Shown here: piece by piece, positions 29,470-39,126 of the stretch | Layout of the letters: every line of letters begins with the position of its first letter | Position numbering within the stretch: position 1 is the first letter of the stretch | Origin: Martelella mediterranea | Lineage (GTDB): Bacteria > Pseudomonadota > Alphaproteobacteria > Rhizobiales > Rhizobiaceae | Direction: 5' to 3' | DNA length: 64,000 bases | Assembly: GCA_003001975.1 (NCBI GenBank) | Contig: PVUG01000008.1 | Span: 124,001 to 188,000, forward strand | The notes under the pieces: generated by a model | Seen by the model: the letters and a program-made list of their open reading frames with translations, nothing else | Told to the model about the DNA's origin: nothing | The model's database searches: none | Program-made: the position numbers and the translations under genes

Positions 29470-31308
29470 GTGGATCAATTCTATCTGATTTCGACATTCC
29501 TGGTCGTGTTCGGGGCGATCATTATGTTCGCGCTCGACAGGTTTTCGATTGAATCCATCTCGTTGGGCGTGCTCGCGGCCCTGTTTCTGATCTACGGCAT
29601 CGTTCCTTACGAGGGGCCTGCCGGCCAAACGCTGAGCCTGACGGAACTGCTATCCGGCTTTTCCTCGCCCGCACTTGTCACGGTTCTGGCGCTTCTGATT
29701 GTCGGGAAAGGTCTTTTTGCCACCGATGCGATGGAGGGCATCACCCGCCATGTCGGCAGGCTGTGCGGCAGTCGTCCGCGTATGGGGGTGGCAATCATCC
29801 TTGTGGTGGCGGGATCAATTTCCGCGTTCCTGAACAATACGCCTGTGGTCGTCATCTTCATTCCGGTACTCACGTCGCTTGCCGCGACCTTTCGGTTGCC
29901 CGCCTACCAGATATTCATGCCGCTCTCGTTCATCACCATCCTCGGCGGCATGACAACCGTTATCGGTTCGTCGACGAATATGATCGCCGTCGGCATGGCG
30001 GCCGACAGCGGCCTTGAAATCGGATTTTTCGATATCACCGGCATGGGCATCATCCTGGCGCTGATCGGATATGCTTATGTGCTTTTGTTCCTGCCGCGGC
30101 TTCTCGGCGCGCGACAGACCGAACTGCGCACAAACATGGACGGTGACGGCGGTCAGTTCATCGGAGAAATCGCCATCGCCGCAGAAAGCCGCTTTGCCGG
30201 GTTGCTGCCGATAACAGGTTTCTTTCCTCAACTGAGACCCTTCTCCCTGCACTCGATCGTTCGCAGTGCGGGTGGCGAAAACAAGGTGCTTTTCCCGCCT
30301 TTCAGCGAAGATCTGAAGCTTCAACCCGGTGACCTTCTGCAGATTTCGGGGAGCCGCAAGGCTTTTATGGATCTCATTGCCAGTGGAGAAGCCGTCACCT
30401 TTGGCGAACCGGAAGAAGAGACGCATATCAATGCCGGTCGCAGGCAAGGTCCGCATTACCACCTCGCCGAAGCCGTCATCGCACCGGGATCACGGTTTGA
30501 GGGCCGAACGGTTCGCTTCTGTGGCATTCAGCCCCGTTTTCACGTCACGATCGTCGGCATCCGCCGCAAGAACAGGATGGGGCGCGGTGCTTTCGGGTTC
30601 CTGCGGCTTGAGGCCGGCGACACGCTTCTTCTCGGCGGCACCGAAGAAGACATCATGTCGATGCGCGGCAATCACGATATTCTGCTGCTTGAGCATTCGG
30701 CTCAATCCGTTCCGCCCCGCAGCCGCGCGCTTGTTTCCTTCATCATCTTTGCTGCGGTCATCGGGCTCTCGGCCCTTGGAATTTCGCCGATTGCCGTCAA
30801 CGCCGTGCTCGGCGCACTGGCGATGATTGCGACTGGATGCCTGACTTTGCAGCAGGCAGCACGCGCCTTCGACCGTCAGATATTTCTCCTGATCGGCGCC
30901 TCGATCGCGCTGGCGACGGCTCTGGAGGTTTCCGGTGGCGCATCACTGATTGCACAGGGAGCCATTGCCCTCGCCGGCGGCTCGTCCGCGGTCATGGCGA
31001 TAACGATTCTCTTCGTTGCCGTCGCTATCATGACCAATATTCTTTCCAACAACGCGGCGGCAGCGCTCTTCATGCCGATCGCCCTCAACATGGCCCATCA
31101 GATCAACGCACCGCCGCTCGCCTTCGCGGCAGCCGTGATCTACGCCGCCAATTGCTCGTTCGCGACGCCGATCAGCTATCAGACCAACCTGATGGTCATG
31201 GGGCCCGGGCACTACAGCTTCGCAGATTTCCTGAGAGGCGGCCTTCCGCTCGTGATCATCATTGCAACCGCTTTCGCCATTCTGGCGCCGGTCTATTACA
31301 ATCTCTGA
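29470..31308 (+). CDS. SLC13 family permease with TrkA-C domains (probable sulfate or anion transporter)
   Basis: This 612-residue membrane protein has two blocks of membrane helices (about 1-215 and 415-612) flanking two TrkA-C/RCK-C type cytoplasmic domains (around 230-300 and 320-400). The repeated anion-site loops FLNNTPVVVIFIPVL and SNNAAAALFMPIA with SSTNMIAVG and ISYQTNLMVMG match the SLC13/DASS family. Members with paired RCK-C domains, like algal SAC1, are linked to sulfate transport. Divergence from cysD supports sulfate uptake for PAPS synthesis, but dicarboxylates are possible. The start is a GTG at 29470. Confidence 0.8.
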   Translation: MDQFYLISTFLVVFGAIIMFALDRFSIESISLGVLAALFLIYGIVPYEGPAGQTLSLTELLSGFSSPALVTVLALLIVGKGLFATDAMEGITRHVGRLCGSRPRMGVAIILVVAGSISAFLNNTPVVVIFIPVLTSLAATFRLPAYQIFMPLSFITILGGMTTVIGSSTNMIAVGMAADSGLEIGFFDITGMGIILALIGYAYVLLFLPRLLGARQTELRTNMDGDGGQFIGEIAIAAESRFAGLLPITGFFPQLRPFSLHSIVRSAGGENKVLFPPFSEDLKLQPGDLLQISGSRKAFMDLIASGEAVTFGEPEEETHINAGRRQGPHYHLAEAVIAPGSRFEGRTVRFCGIQPRFHVTIVGIRRKNRMGRGAFGFLRLEAGDTLLLGGTEEDIMSMRGNHDILLLEHSAQSVPPRSRALVSFIIFAAVIGLSALGISPIAVNAVLGALAMIATGCLTLQQAARAFDRQIFLLIGASIALATALEVSGGASLIAQGAIALAGGSSAVMAITILFVAVAIMTNILSNNAAAALFMPIALNMAHQINAPPLAFAAAVIYAANCSFATPISYQTNLMVMGPGHYSFADFLRGGLPLVIIIATAFAILAPVYYNL

Positions 31309-31472
31309 CCGGACGCGGACAAAACCGCCAACCGTCCCAAAACGCCTCAAACCAAGCAGGCCGCCGGGTGCCAAACATCCGCAGGATAAAGAGCTTCCAG
31401 CACCGACACGTAATCGGCGACCACAAAGTGGCTGAGTGAAAAGCAGTATAGCGGGTAAAACTGAGTGCGTTG

Positions 31473-31526
31473 AAATCACTGGAGCGGGTAACGGGAATCG
31501 AACCCATGCGTTCAGTTCGGGAAGCT
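31473..31526 (-). repeat. Truncated tRNA-Gly 3' end (left attachment-like repeat)
   Basis: These 54 bases match 60367-60420 with three mismatches, including a 33-base identical run at 31473-31505. They carry, on the minus strand, the anticodon loop, T arm, acceptor 3' strand and CCA of tRNA-Gly plus about seven bases beyond it, but no D arm or 5' acceptor strand. This is the pattern left by integration into a tRNA 3' end. Confidence 0.85.
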
Positions 31527-31599
31527 ATCGAATATACGCGTAAAAACAACGCTTCGTTTCAAGACCAACCTCGCCCGCTCCGATGCGTTTTCCTCGTAT

Positions 31600-32113
31600 T
31601 CACAATGCCTGTACGGCAAAAATCGCGGCACGAACATCGGTTCGGTCTGATGGCCGATGGGCACCTCTACCATGGCGCCAACGGCGCTTCCGGTGATATC
31701 GGTCACATCCAGCTCAACCGGGAAAGGGCACCGCTTTGCCGTTGCGGCAAGGTTGGCTGTCTTGAGGCCCATGCCGCCGGATGGGTGATCGCACGCGAAT
31801 TGCCTTCAAGGCAGAGGATACGCACTCGGCGAGTGTGGTTGCCGATGTCGTGAGCATTCTCAATCCCGGAACGATCAGGATCGGCGGCACGCTGGCCGCA
31901 TCGCAGGAACACCTGGTCGCGGGCGTGCGCGAGCGGGCTTATCAACGCTGTCTGCCGTTGGCGACCTGATCATCGAAGCCGCATCCCCGAGTGAAATCGG
32001 GCGCCTGACGGGCCTGCCGTTCTGCTGAAGCAGAACGTGCTCACAAGAGATGGCTCCGCACTCCTGCTGCAGCGGTATCAGGAATGGCGCTTGGAAGATT
32101 TCGACAACAAATA
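31600..32113 (+). pseudogene. Remnant of a ROK-family sugar kinase/regulator
   Basis: Pieces of a ROK protein can be read in more than one frame. One piece has LMADGHLYHGANGASGDIGHI, followed by the zinc-binding CRCGKVGCLE motif. A second, after a deletion or frameshift near 31790, reads SILNPGTIRIGGTLAASQE and YQRCLPLAT, followed by a third in a shifted frame (VGDLIIEAASPSEIGRL). No intact start or N-terminal DNA-binding or ATP-binding part is visible. It sits next to the tRNA-Gly relic. Limits are approximate. Confidence 0.75.
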
Positions 32114-32132
32114 GTCCCTGGAATCCAGCAAA

Positions 32133-32164
32133 CCGAATGACGCCGGCAGGGCGGGGTCATTCGG
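32133..32164. terminator. Hairpin between ROK remnant and tctA
   Basis: CCGAATGAC pairs with GTCATTCGG, with a further CC/GG pair after one mismatch. It lies 23 nt beyond the tctA stop on the minus strand and 19 nt after the last ROK frame. No strong T run follows on either side, so termination is a moderate guess. Confidence 0.5.
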
Positions 32165-32187
32165 CTCGCCTTGATGGACATCCCCAT

Positions 32188-33711
32188 TCAAGCTTGGTTG
32201 TTGCTCAAACTCTGCTTATTGGGGGTCCTCCCCCTAAACCGAAGCAGGGAACGGATCAGCGGAACCGCCAGCGTCAGTATGGCCGCCGTCAGCAGTACAA
32301 CGGTGATTGGACGCGTGTAGAGGAAGTCATAGCTGCCGCCTGAAAGCGAGAGCGCCCGGCGAAAGTTCGCTTCGGCCATAGGGCCCATGATCAACGCGAG
32401 AACAATCGGGGAGGCAGGAAACCCCCATTTCTGCATGAAATATCCGACCACGCCCGCAGCAAGCATGATGTAGACGTCAAACATCGAGTTATTCAGGGCA
32501 TAGGTGCCCACGATGCAGAGCGCCAATATCGCCGGCGTCAGGATGGAGCGCGGAACCTGGAGCACGCGACCGAGAATGCGCATGGCGCCGAAGGACATGA
32601 ACACCATGACAGCGTAGCAGAAAAGCATGCCGACAAAGAGGGTGAAAACCAGATTTGCATGTTCCTGGAACAGCAGAGGCCCGGGCTGCAGACCTTGCAG
32701 AGTAAGAGCGCCGAGCATGATTGCCGTTACCGCATCGCCGGGAATGCCCAGTGTCAGCATGGTCAGAAGCGCACCACCGGTACAGCCGTTTGCGCCGGCC
32801 TCACAGGCGGCCACGGCCGTGACCTCACCCTTTCCGTAATTTTCCGGTGTTTTTGAGAACCGGCGAGCCTCATTATAGGCCACATAGGCAGCGATGTCCG
32901 ATCCGGCGCCGGGGATCATGCCGATCATGGTGCCCATGCCGGCCGAACGGAAAACAGTCAGCAAAAGCCCTTTATAGACCTTCCATGGCGGCAGCAGACG
33001 GCCCAGCGCCGCTTTTGTCTTCAGGCTTACAGCGGCTTTCTCCAACGTGGAGAATGCCTCGGCAGCCGCAAACAACCCGATCATGACCGGAATGAAAGGC
33101 ACCTGGTAAAGTTCGGTAAAGCCACCGGTGAACCGGGGAAATCCTCCCATCGGATCCATCCCGACGGTGGCAAGGAGCAGACCGAGAAAGCCGGCGATCA
33201 ACCCTTTGATTGGCGATCGTCCGGAAATTCCCGAAATGATCGACAGACCGAAAGCAGCAAGGGCGAAGGATTCTGCCGCGCTGAAATTAAGGGCGAAGCG
33301 CGCAATGATCGGCCCCAGAAAGATCAACACGATCACACTGCCGGTCCCGCCGAGAAAGGCGGAGATCGCGGCCGTTCCGAGCGCCAGACCCGCCTTGCCC
33401 TTTTTCGTGAGCTCATAACCGTCGAGTGCTGTGGCGGCCGCAGCCGGCGTACCGGGGATACGCAGCAGGATCGCAGTTGCCGTTCCCCCATGAACGGCGC
33501 CGAAAAAGACGCCGCAAATCATCAGGAGGCCGGAAATCGGGTCCATTCCGAAGGTGAAGGGGAGCATGATGGCAACGCCCATGGCCGCTGTCAGGCCGGG
33601 CATTGCGCCGATGACGATGCCGAGCGCCACGCCGCAGACAGCAAGCACAAGCGCGAACGGATTGGCGGCCAGATTGGCAACGCCCTGCATGAGCATATCG
33701 AGCTGATACAT
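32188..33711 (-). CDS. tctA: Tripartite tricarboxylate transporter, large membrane subunit TctA
   Basis: This 507-residue protein has about twelve membrane segments and the TctA signatures GAMPGLTAAMGVAIMLPFTF, a Gly-rich IPGTPAAAATALDGYEL and GIPGDAVTAIMLGALTLQGL. It forms the channel with TctB and uses the periplasmic TctC to import carboxylates with an ion gradient. It is the last gene of the tctC-tctB-tctA series. Its position after dgoK and iclR suggests a sugar acid such as galactonate, which is inference. Confidence 0.93.
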   Translation of the reverse strand: MYQLDMLMQGVANLAANPFALVLAVCGVALGIVIGAMPGLTAAMGVAIMLPFTFGMDPISGLLMICGVFFGAVHGGTATAILLRIPGTPAAAATALDGYELTKKGKAGLALGTAAISAFLGGTGSVIVLIFLGPIIARFALNFSAAESFALAAFGLSIISGISGRSPIKGLIAGFLGLLLATVGMDPMGGFPRFTGGFTELYQVPFIPVMIGLFAAAEAFSTLEKAAVSLKTKAALGRLLPPWKVYKGLLLTVFRSAGMGTMIGMIPGAGSDIAAYVAYNEARRFSKTPENYGKGEVTAVAACEAGANGCTGGALLTMLTLGIPGDAVTAIMLGALTLQGLQPGPLLFQEHANLVFTLFVGMLFCYAVMVFMSFGAMRILGRVLQVPRSILTPAILALCIVGTYALNNSMFDVYIMLAAGVVGYFMQKWGFPASPIVLALIMGPMAEANFRRALSLSGGSYDFLYTRPITVVLLTAAILTLAVPLIRSLLRFRGRTPNKQSLSNNQA

Positions 33712-33737
33712 ATCGTTTTTCCTTCTTCAGGCTCGAC

Positions 33738-34244
33738 TTATTCGAAGAAGCTGCCCATCGGCAGCGGAACCATCAAACCGCGCGCGAAGGCGACATAGAT
33801 GACGGCGGTCAGCCCGATCGCGATCAGGGCGTTGACGACGACATTGCGGCGGCCCATCAACCACATCAGCGAAAAAAGAAGGATCGCCGCCGGGATCGGA
33901 TAGCCGACGAAGTTGATCGCCGCCACGCAGATGCAGGTTATCACCACGCCGAGCACAACATTGGCGTATCGCGGCGTTTCGTCTTCAGTCTCGGCCGCAA
34001 CGAGTTCGGCGCGGAACGCCTGAACAACCATGATGATGCACAGAGCGATCAGAATTGTCGCGAAGATCACGGGAAAACGGCCGGGCCCCACATCGGCGCT
34101 GAGACGGATCTGGGGAAAATTTCGGGTTTCGAGAATGGCGAGAACGGAGATGATGCTCAGGACAATCGCGATAACGACGAGGGCAATCCTCTCGCCCCGC
34201 GTAATGGTCTGACGTGTTGGGTTGGTCTGGTTCGTTTCAGTCAC
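33738..34244 (-). CDS. tctB: Tripartite tricarboxylate transporter, small membrane subunit TctB
   Basis: This 168-residue protein has four predicted membrane helices and the typical early block RNFPQIRLSADVGPGRFPVIFA. It is the small partner of TctA. It follows tctC after a strong intercistronic hairpin and precedes tctA by 26 nt. Confidence 0.9.
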   Translation of the reverse strand: MTETNQTNPTRQTITRGERIALVVIAIVLSIISVLAILETRNFPQIRLSADVGPGRFPVIFATILIALCIIMVVQAFRAELVAAETEDETPRYANVVLGVVITCICVAAINFVGYPIPAAILLFSLMWLMGRRNVVVNALIAIGLTAVIYVAFARGLMVPLPMGSFFE

Positions 34245-34269
34245 TGCCGTTCCTCCCGGCTGCCGGAGA

Positions 34270-34293
34270 GACCCGGCGCATAGGCGCCGGGTC
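34270..34293 (-). promoter_or_regulatory. Intercistronic hairpin between tctC and tctB
   Basis: A perfect 10-bp stem (GACCCGGCGC with GCGCCGGGTC) closes a 4-nt ATAG loop, 15 nt after the tctC stop on the minus strand. It lacks a T tract. A stable hairpin here would protect the tctC message and lower readthrough to the membrane genes, as known for several binding-protein operons. Confidence 0.65.
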
Positions 34294-34307
34294 CGTAAAA
34301 GTGGTTA

Positions 34308-35267
34308 TCAGTTCTGGGTGAGGCCAATACGCGGAACGAGGTCGGCGAAGAAGGCATCGTCATGCTGGATCGCTTCTTCGAATTCCGGCGCGTCAAGATA
34401 GGCGAAGGTCATCTTCATGGCTTTCATCTGCTCCTGGAAGGACTCTTCCTCGACGACGGTCTTGACGAGTTCGCGCAGAGTGTTGACGACATCTTCCGGC
34501 GTGCCCTTGGGCGCAAACAGGCCGCGCCAGGTGCCGACATTGACGTCATAGCCGAGTTCCGTCAGCGTCGGGACGTCCGGATAGAGTGCCGAACGATGAT
34601 CGTCCATGACGGCAAGAATACGGAGCTGTCCGGCATCGACATAGTTCGAGACTTCCGCCGGCGAGACGCTGACAGCCTCGATATGGCCGCCAAGCAGCGC
34701 TGTAACGGCGGGGTTGGCGCCGTCAAAGGGCACGTTGTTGAACTCGGCGCCCGCTGCTTCACCGAAAGCGGCGGCGGCCAGGTGATAGATCGCGCCCGTG
34801 CCGGAATTGCCGACGCGGATCTTGCCGGGCTCTTCCTTGGTTGCAGCCAGGAATTCCTCAAGCGTCTGCCAGGGCGAATCCGCACGCACCGTGATGGCGG
34901 CCGGTTCGGCGTTCAGCCGCGCGATCGGCTGAAAGGAGTCGGCCTGGAACGCTGCAAGGCCCAGATGCGGCAGCGTTGTGATTTCAACGAAACCCATGGC
35001 AATGGTGTAGCCGTTGGGCCGCGCGGCCATCAGCTGGGTCAGTCCGACCGCGCCGCCGCCGCCAGCCTTGTTGACGACGCCGAGCGCCTGCGGAAAGACC
35101 TTGTTGGCATGATCGGCGAAGGCACGGGTCAGCAGATCGGTACCGCCGCCGGCAGCCGTCGGGACGATGACTTCTACAGGCCGTGAGGGATAGTCTGCCG
35201 CAGGGGCGGCTGTTACAAGAGAAGCCACGCCAAGGAGCGCGCCAGCGAATGCAGGAAGAAATTTCAA
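34308..35267 (-). CDS. tctC: Tripartite tricarboxylate transporter substrate-binding protein TctC
   Basis: This 319-residue periplasmic protein has a signal peptide ending near residue 24 (TAAPAA-DYPSRP) and the Bug-family pattern: YPSRPVEVIVPTAAGGGTDLLTRAF, VVNKAGGGGAVG and SGTGAIYHLAAA. It captures the substrate for TctAB. The ligand cannot be read; association with dgo genes suggests a sugar acid. Confidence 0.93.
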   Translation of the reverse strand: MKFLPAFAGALLGVASLVTAAPAADYPSRPVEVIVPTAAGGGTDLLTRAFADHANKVFPQALGVVNKAGGGGAVGLTQLMAARPNGYTIAMGFVEITTLPHLGLAAFQADSFQPIARLNAEPAAITVRADSPWQTLEEFLAATKEEPGKIRVGNSGTGAIYHLAAAAFGEAAGAEFNNVPFDGANPAVTALLGGHIEAVSVSPAEVSNYVDAGQLRILAVMDDHRSALYPDVPTLTELGYDVNVGTWRGLFAPKGTPEDVVNTLRELVKTVVEEESFQEQMKAMKMTFAYLDAPEFEEAIQHDDAFFADLVPRIGLTQN

Positions 35268-35412
35268 TTGAACCTCCCAGGGTTACTTTTTGAGGTGCGC
35301 CCAGGCGGGCGCAGGGTTGCGAAGGTCGGGAAGGCTTTCGCGGTTGAAGCGATCCGCACCGGGCTGCCAGAAAAGGTGACAGCACCCCCGGCGCGGATCG
35401 CCGGGTTTCGCT

Positions 35413-36396
35413 TCAGCCCGACGCGCGGGCGAAAGAAGCGGATGAAAACAGTCCAAGTGCGGCGGCAAAGCGATGAAGCCCTGCAGGCGCGGTGTTTCCG
35501 AGCAGGATTGGCGCGCAACCGCAAACAATCCTGATCCCCTCGACATAACGGGCGCAGAGATCGCCATCGCCGATGACGGGAAGCGACACGCTTTCCGTCA
35601 TCCGCGCGCCAAATCTGTTGCGCGCCGAGACAAGCTCGTGACCGATGACGATACCGGAGAGATAATCGCCAAGCGCGGCATGCTCCATGCGGCCGAAAAG
35701 GCCGAGCGTGCGGGCCGAGAACACCTGGTGGGCGAGATCGCCCGGCCCGCTTTCCAGCGCCAGACCTATTCCCCTGGCGAATGCTTCGGCGGCAACATCC
35801 GCAGCAGGTTTTTCACCATCAGGCATCAACCGCCCCAAAATCGTGGCGCGCCTGAGCGCACTGAACAGCTCGCCGGTCATATAGCTGTGAAAGGCCTCGA
35901 TGCTGCCGTCCTTCACTTCCACCCATTTGGAATGGGTGCCGGGCAGCACGATCAGGCGCTCGGAATCGGTATTGGCATCATCGCCGAGTGCGCCGGCGAT
36001 CTGAATTTCTTCACCGCGCATAACATCGGGACGGCCATTTGCCGGATCGTAGCTCAGACCCGGCGCGATCATGATTTTGACGCCGAGTGGCGCATTTACG
36101 CTGACAGCTTGCGAGGCGAGGCTGTGTGTGTCGGCAGGACATGGCACATAGGGCGCCTCGCGCCAGCCTTGCGCACTGCCAACCATGCCGCAGGCAACCG
36201 CCGCCTGGATGTGGTGGCGCTCCACCCATTCTCCACACATGGAAACGAACGCCTGTTCGAAGCCCTGCGGGCCGGAAGCCGGCAGGTTCTGAATTCCATG
36301 CCGGCTGGCACGGGTTTCCAGCACCTTGCCATCCTGATCCATGAGAAAGCCTCTCAGGCTGGACGTACCCCAATCGAGCGCTATCAGCGCAGCCAT
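35413..36396 (-). CDS. dgoK: 2-dehydro-3-deoxygalactonokinase
   Basis: This 327-residue kinase has the DgoK signatures ALDWGTSSLRGFLMD at the N-terminus, MVGSAQGWREAPYVPCPA, VMRGEEIQIAGAL and LPGTHSKWVEV, with TGELFSALRR. It phosphorylates 2-keto-3-deoxygalactonate with ATP in the De Ley-Doudoroff pathway. It lies 5 nt after the iclR stop and about 145 nt before tctC, in one minus-strand unit. A second copy occurs at 41348-42322. Confidence 0.93.
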   Translation of the reverse strand: MAALIALDWGTSSLRGFLMDQDGKVLETRASRHGIQNLPASGPQGFEQAFVSMCGEWVERHHIQAAVACGMVGSAQGWREAPYVPCPADTHSLASQAVSVNAPLGVKIMIAPGLSYDPANGRPDVMRGEEIQIAGALGDDANTDSERLIVLPGTHSKWVEVKDGSIEAFHSYMTGELFSALRRATILGRLMPDGEKPAADVAAEAFARGIGLALESGPGDLAHQVFSARTLGLFGRMEHAALGDYLSGIVIGHELVSARNRFGARMTESVSLPVIGDGDLCARYVEGIRIVCGCAPILLGNTAPAGLHRFAAALGLFSSASFARASG

Positions 36397-36401
36397 TCCT
36401 G

Positions 36402-37214
36402 TTACTCCTTTGGTTTCCAGCCGAGTTCGGCGGAAATCGCATCCGCCGTGGCTCTGACCGACGGCCCGAGTGAACGCATGCGTTCTTCCGGCATGTACGG
36501 CACCGCACTGGCGATACTGATACCGGCCACGGCCTCGCCACGGACATCAAAAACCGGCGCTCCGACACAACGGATGCCCAATTCGTTTTCCTCGAAATCG
36601 AGTGAGAAGCCCTCCGCGACATAGGCGTCCATGCCCTGTTCGAATTCGCTCCACGGCACCAGCTGCGGCCGCTCCTCGCTCTGGGCGCTGAAGGCGCAAG
36701 CCTGTTCGTAAAGGCCCTTCCAGGTCGATTTCGGCAGGCCGAGCATCAGCCCCTTGCCAACGCCGGTCGATGCGGCGGGCATGCGCTTGCCGATGCGCGA
36801 GCGCATTTCGAGGCCGCGGCGACCGGGGATCTTGGCGAGATAAAACAGCGTTGCCCCATCGAGTTCGGCAAGATGGACAGTATCACTGGTCTTGCGGGCC
36901 AGCGCCTCAAGATGCGGCTTTGCCAGTGCGACCAGCGGGCGCTGTTCCAGCCCCGCCATGCCAAGCCGGATGAGCTTGGGCCCGATCAGGTAGCCGCTAT
37001 AGGGCACATGATGAAGATAGCCCTCGGCAACCAGATTGCCGAGTATGCGATGAACTGTGCTGCGGGGCTTCCCGATCGCCGCGGAAATCCCCTTCACGTC
37101 GGAGATCCCGTCCGCCACGCATTCGAGAATGGCTAGGCCGCGGCTCAGCGTCTGCGTGCCGGCGGGGGCGCTTTTCGGGCCATCTATAGGGTTTTTGTCT
37201 TCGGTTGGCGTCAT
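36402..37214 (-). CDS. IclR family transcriptional regulator
   Basis: This 270-residue protein has an N-terminal winged helix-turn-helix (LSRGLAILECVADGISDVKGISAAIGKPRSTVHRILGNL, split around residues 24-62) and the IclR effector domain that ends with SIASAVPYMPEERM. It heads the unit with dgoK and the TTT genes, and the operator-like site upstream also occurs before dgoD. It probably responds to a galactonate pathway intermediate. The direction of control is unknown. Confidence 0.92.
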   Translation of the reverse strand: MTPTEDKNPIDGPKSAPAGTQTLSRGLAILECVADGISDVKGISAAIGKPRSTVHRILGNLVAEGYLHHVPYSGYLIGPKLIRLGMAGLEQRPLVALAKPHLEALARKTSDTVHLAELDGATLFYLAKIPGRRGLEMRSRIGKRMPAASTGVGKGLMLGLPKSTWKGLYEQACAFSAQSEERPQLVPWSEFEQGMDAYVAEGFSLDFEENELGIRCVGAPVFDVRGEAVAGISIASAVPYMPEERMRSLGPSVRATADAISAELGWKPKE

Positions 37215-37234
37215 TGGTTTGTACCTTTGCCTCT

Positions 37235-37292
37235 GTCCTACTGCTACGTGATAAGTGTGTCAAATAAATTATTTATTGTTCACTATATGAGA
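37235..37292 (-). promoter_or_regulatory. Promoter and operator upstream of iclR-dgoK-tctCBA
   Basis: On the minus strand, TTGACA (37258-37263) is followed after exactly 17 bases by TAGGAC (37235-37240), a plausible sigma-70 promoter with a weak -10. An imperfect palindrome TCTCATATAGTGAAC lies at 37278-37292, 14 nt upstream of the -35 box. The same layout precedes dgoD. Control by the adjacent IclR protein is inference. Confidence 0.6.
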
Positions 37293-37402
37293 CATTACAG
37301 CAAAAGGAAAGAGAAAACCACCCCCTTCGCGCCTGCCGGCGCGAAGGAATAATTCAGGCAATCTGGTCTGAAAAACCGGTTTTGGAGGCGGCAGATACCC
37401 GG

Positions 37403-38341
37403 TTATTGTGGCACTTTGGCCGGAATCGGCCGGCCGGCAAAATGAGCCGCCAGGTTTTCGGCGAAGAGATCGGACATCGCCTTGCGCGTTTCGTTGGTGG
37501 CGCTTGCCATATGCGGCGTCAGCACAATGTTATCGAGCGCCTTCAGCGCGTCCGGCACATGCGGCTCGTTCTCGAAGACATCAAGCGCCGCGCCCGCGAT
37601 CGTTCCGTTCTGAAGGGCTGCGATCAGCGCGGCCTCGTCAACAACCGTTCCGCGCGCAACGTTGATCAGATAGCCCTCGGGACCAAGGGCCGAAAGGACC
37701 TTTGCGCTGATGAGACCACGGGTCGACGGGCCGCCATAGGTGGTGGCAACGAGAAAATCGACATTGGCCGCCAGTTCTTCCGGCGTCTGATGAAAACGAT
37801 AGGACACGCCGTCGATCGGCGCGCGATCGGTATAGGCGATATCCATGGAAAACGCTTCTGCGCGTCTGGCAATAGTCGTACCGATCCGTCCGAGGCCGAC
37901 AATGCCGAGGCGTGACCTGCTGACCTTTTTCGTAAACGGGAAGCCGCCATCGACCCATTTGCCTTCACGGACGAAACGGTCGGCAACCGGCGTACGGCGG
38001 GCGACTGAAAGCATCAGGCCGATGGCATGATCGGAAACGTCATCCGTCAGAACGCCGGGCGTGTGGGTGACGATAACGCCCTGCCTGTGGGCGGCGGCGG
38101 CATCGACGCCGTCATAGCCAACGCCGAAAACCGACAGGATTTCGAGATTGGGAAATTGAGCGATGAAGTCGGCGGTGACGGTCGATTCGCCATTGGCGGC
38201 AAGCGCACGGATACGGGGAACAAGCGCCTCGAAGTCACCGCGCGCCACGACGTCGTCGTAGCGGTGATAGGCGTAGGTTTCCTCCATCTGGCGGTCGAGC
38301 CCGGGCGGCAGCGGCGCGACGGAAAGCACATCGATAGGCAT
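37403..38341 (-). CDS. D-isomer-specific 2-hydroxyacid dehydrogenase
   Basis: This 312-residue protein has the NAD(P)-binding glycine motif in GIVGLGRIGTTIARRA, the catalytic Arg in NVARGTVVDEAAL, and Glu and His in the DVFENEPHVP and LTPHMASAT blocks. It may reduce a 2-keto acid such as glyoxylate, hydroxypyruvate or a keto-sugar acid. It is the last gene after dgoD and dgoA, separated from dgoA by about 135 nt. A direct role in galactonate use is inference. Confidence 0.9.
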   Translation of the reverse strand: MPIDVLSVAPLPPGLDRQMEETYAYHRYDDVVARGDFEALVPRIRALAANGESTVTADFIAQFPNLEILSVFGVGYDGVDAAAAHRQGVIVTHTPGVLTDDVSDHAIGLMLSVARRTPVADRFVREGKWVDGGFPFTKKVSRSRLGIVGLGRIGTTIARRAEAFSMDIAYTDRAPIDGVSYRFHQTPEELAANVDFLVATTYGGPSTRGLISAKVLSALGPEGYLINVARGTVVDEAALIAALQNGTIAGAALDVFENEPHVPDALKALDNIVLTPHMASATNETRKAMSDLFAENLAAHFAGRPIPAKVPQ

Positions 38342-38475
38342 TCTGATTTCCTTATTGGCAAAGCTTCGCCGGCGGGGTCGGCTGATATCTCCCGGCCCGT
38401 CTCCAGCGATGATGATGATGGGGAGCGCTTCGCCAACCGTAGCATTGCAGAAGCGCTCGCTTTGATGCGCCGAAC

Positions 38476-39126
38476 TTAGCCGGATGTACCGGTGATCCGG
38501 CGATATTCGGCCACCAGCGCTCTGGCGGACACGGCGATCTCCTCAACGGATTTTCCGGATTTATAGAGCGTCGAGCCGAAGCCGAAGCCGGCAGCGCCCT
38601 TCTCCATGAAGGCCGCCATATTGGTGACATCGACGCCGCCGACGGGCAGAAGTCGCGTTCCCTTCGGAAGAACAGCCTTGATGTCCGGCAGGTACCCAGG
38701 CCCCATGCGCCCGGCGGGGAAGATCTTCACCGCGCTCGCGCCGGCCTTCAGCGCCTGAAAGCATTCCGTCGGCGTCAGCGCGCCGGGCATGGTCGCCATG
38801 CCGTAGGAAACGGCTTTGCCGATAACGGCAGGATCGACATTCGGCGACACCATCAGCGTGCCGCCGGCATCGTGAAGCCGGTCAACATCGTCGGTCGTCA
38901 AGACGGTTCCCGCCCCGACAAGAACATTGTCGGGCAATCTGGCCGCAAGCCTGGCGATCGACGTGAAGGGATCGGGCGAATTCAGCGGCACTTCGATAAA
39001 GCGGAAGCCTGCGTCAATGACGGCATCAGCCACCGCATCGACCTCATCGACGGTAACGCCGCGCAGGATGGCGACAAGCGGCATGGCCGCAAATGCGTCG
39101 TCCAGAATATCAAGACCTTTTACCAT
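38476..39126 (-). CDS. dgoA: 2-dehydro-3-deoxy-6-phosphogalactonate aldolase
   Basis: This 216-residue class I aldolase of the Eda/DgoA family has [14 protein letters not shown], the Glu in [12 protein letters not shown] and the Schiff-base Lys in [17 protein letters not shown]. It cleaves KDPGal to pyruvate and glyceraldehyde 3-phosphate. It overlaps the dgoD stop by 7 nt, which is typical coupling. Its sequence fits DgoA better than Eda because of the neighbours. Confidence 0.92.
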   Translation of the reverse strand: MVKGLDILDDAFAAMPLVAILRGVTVDEVDAVADAVIDAGFRFIEVPLNSPDPFTSIARLAARLPDNVLVGAGTVLTTDDVDRLHDAGGTLMVSPNVDPAVIGKAVSYGMATMPGALTPTECFQALKAGASAVKIFPAGRMGPGYLPDIKAVLPKGTRLLPVGGVDVTNMAAFMEKGAAGFGFGSTLYKSGKSVEEIAVSARALVAEYRRITGTSG

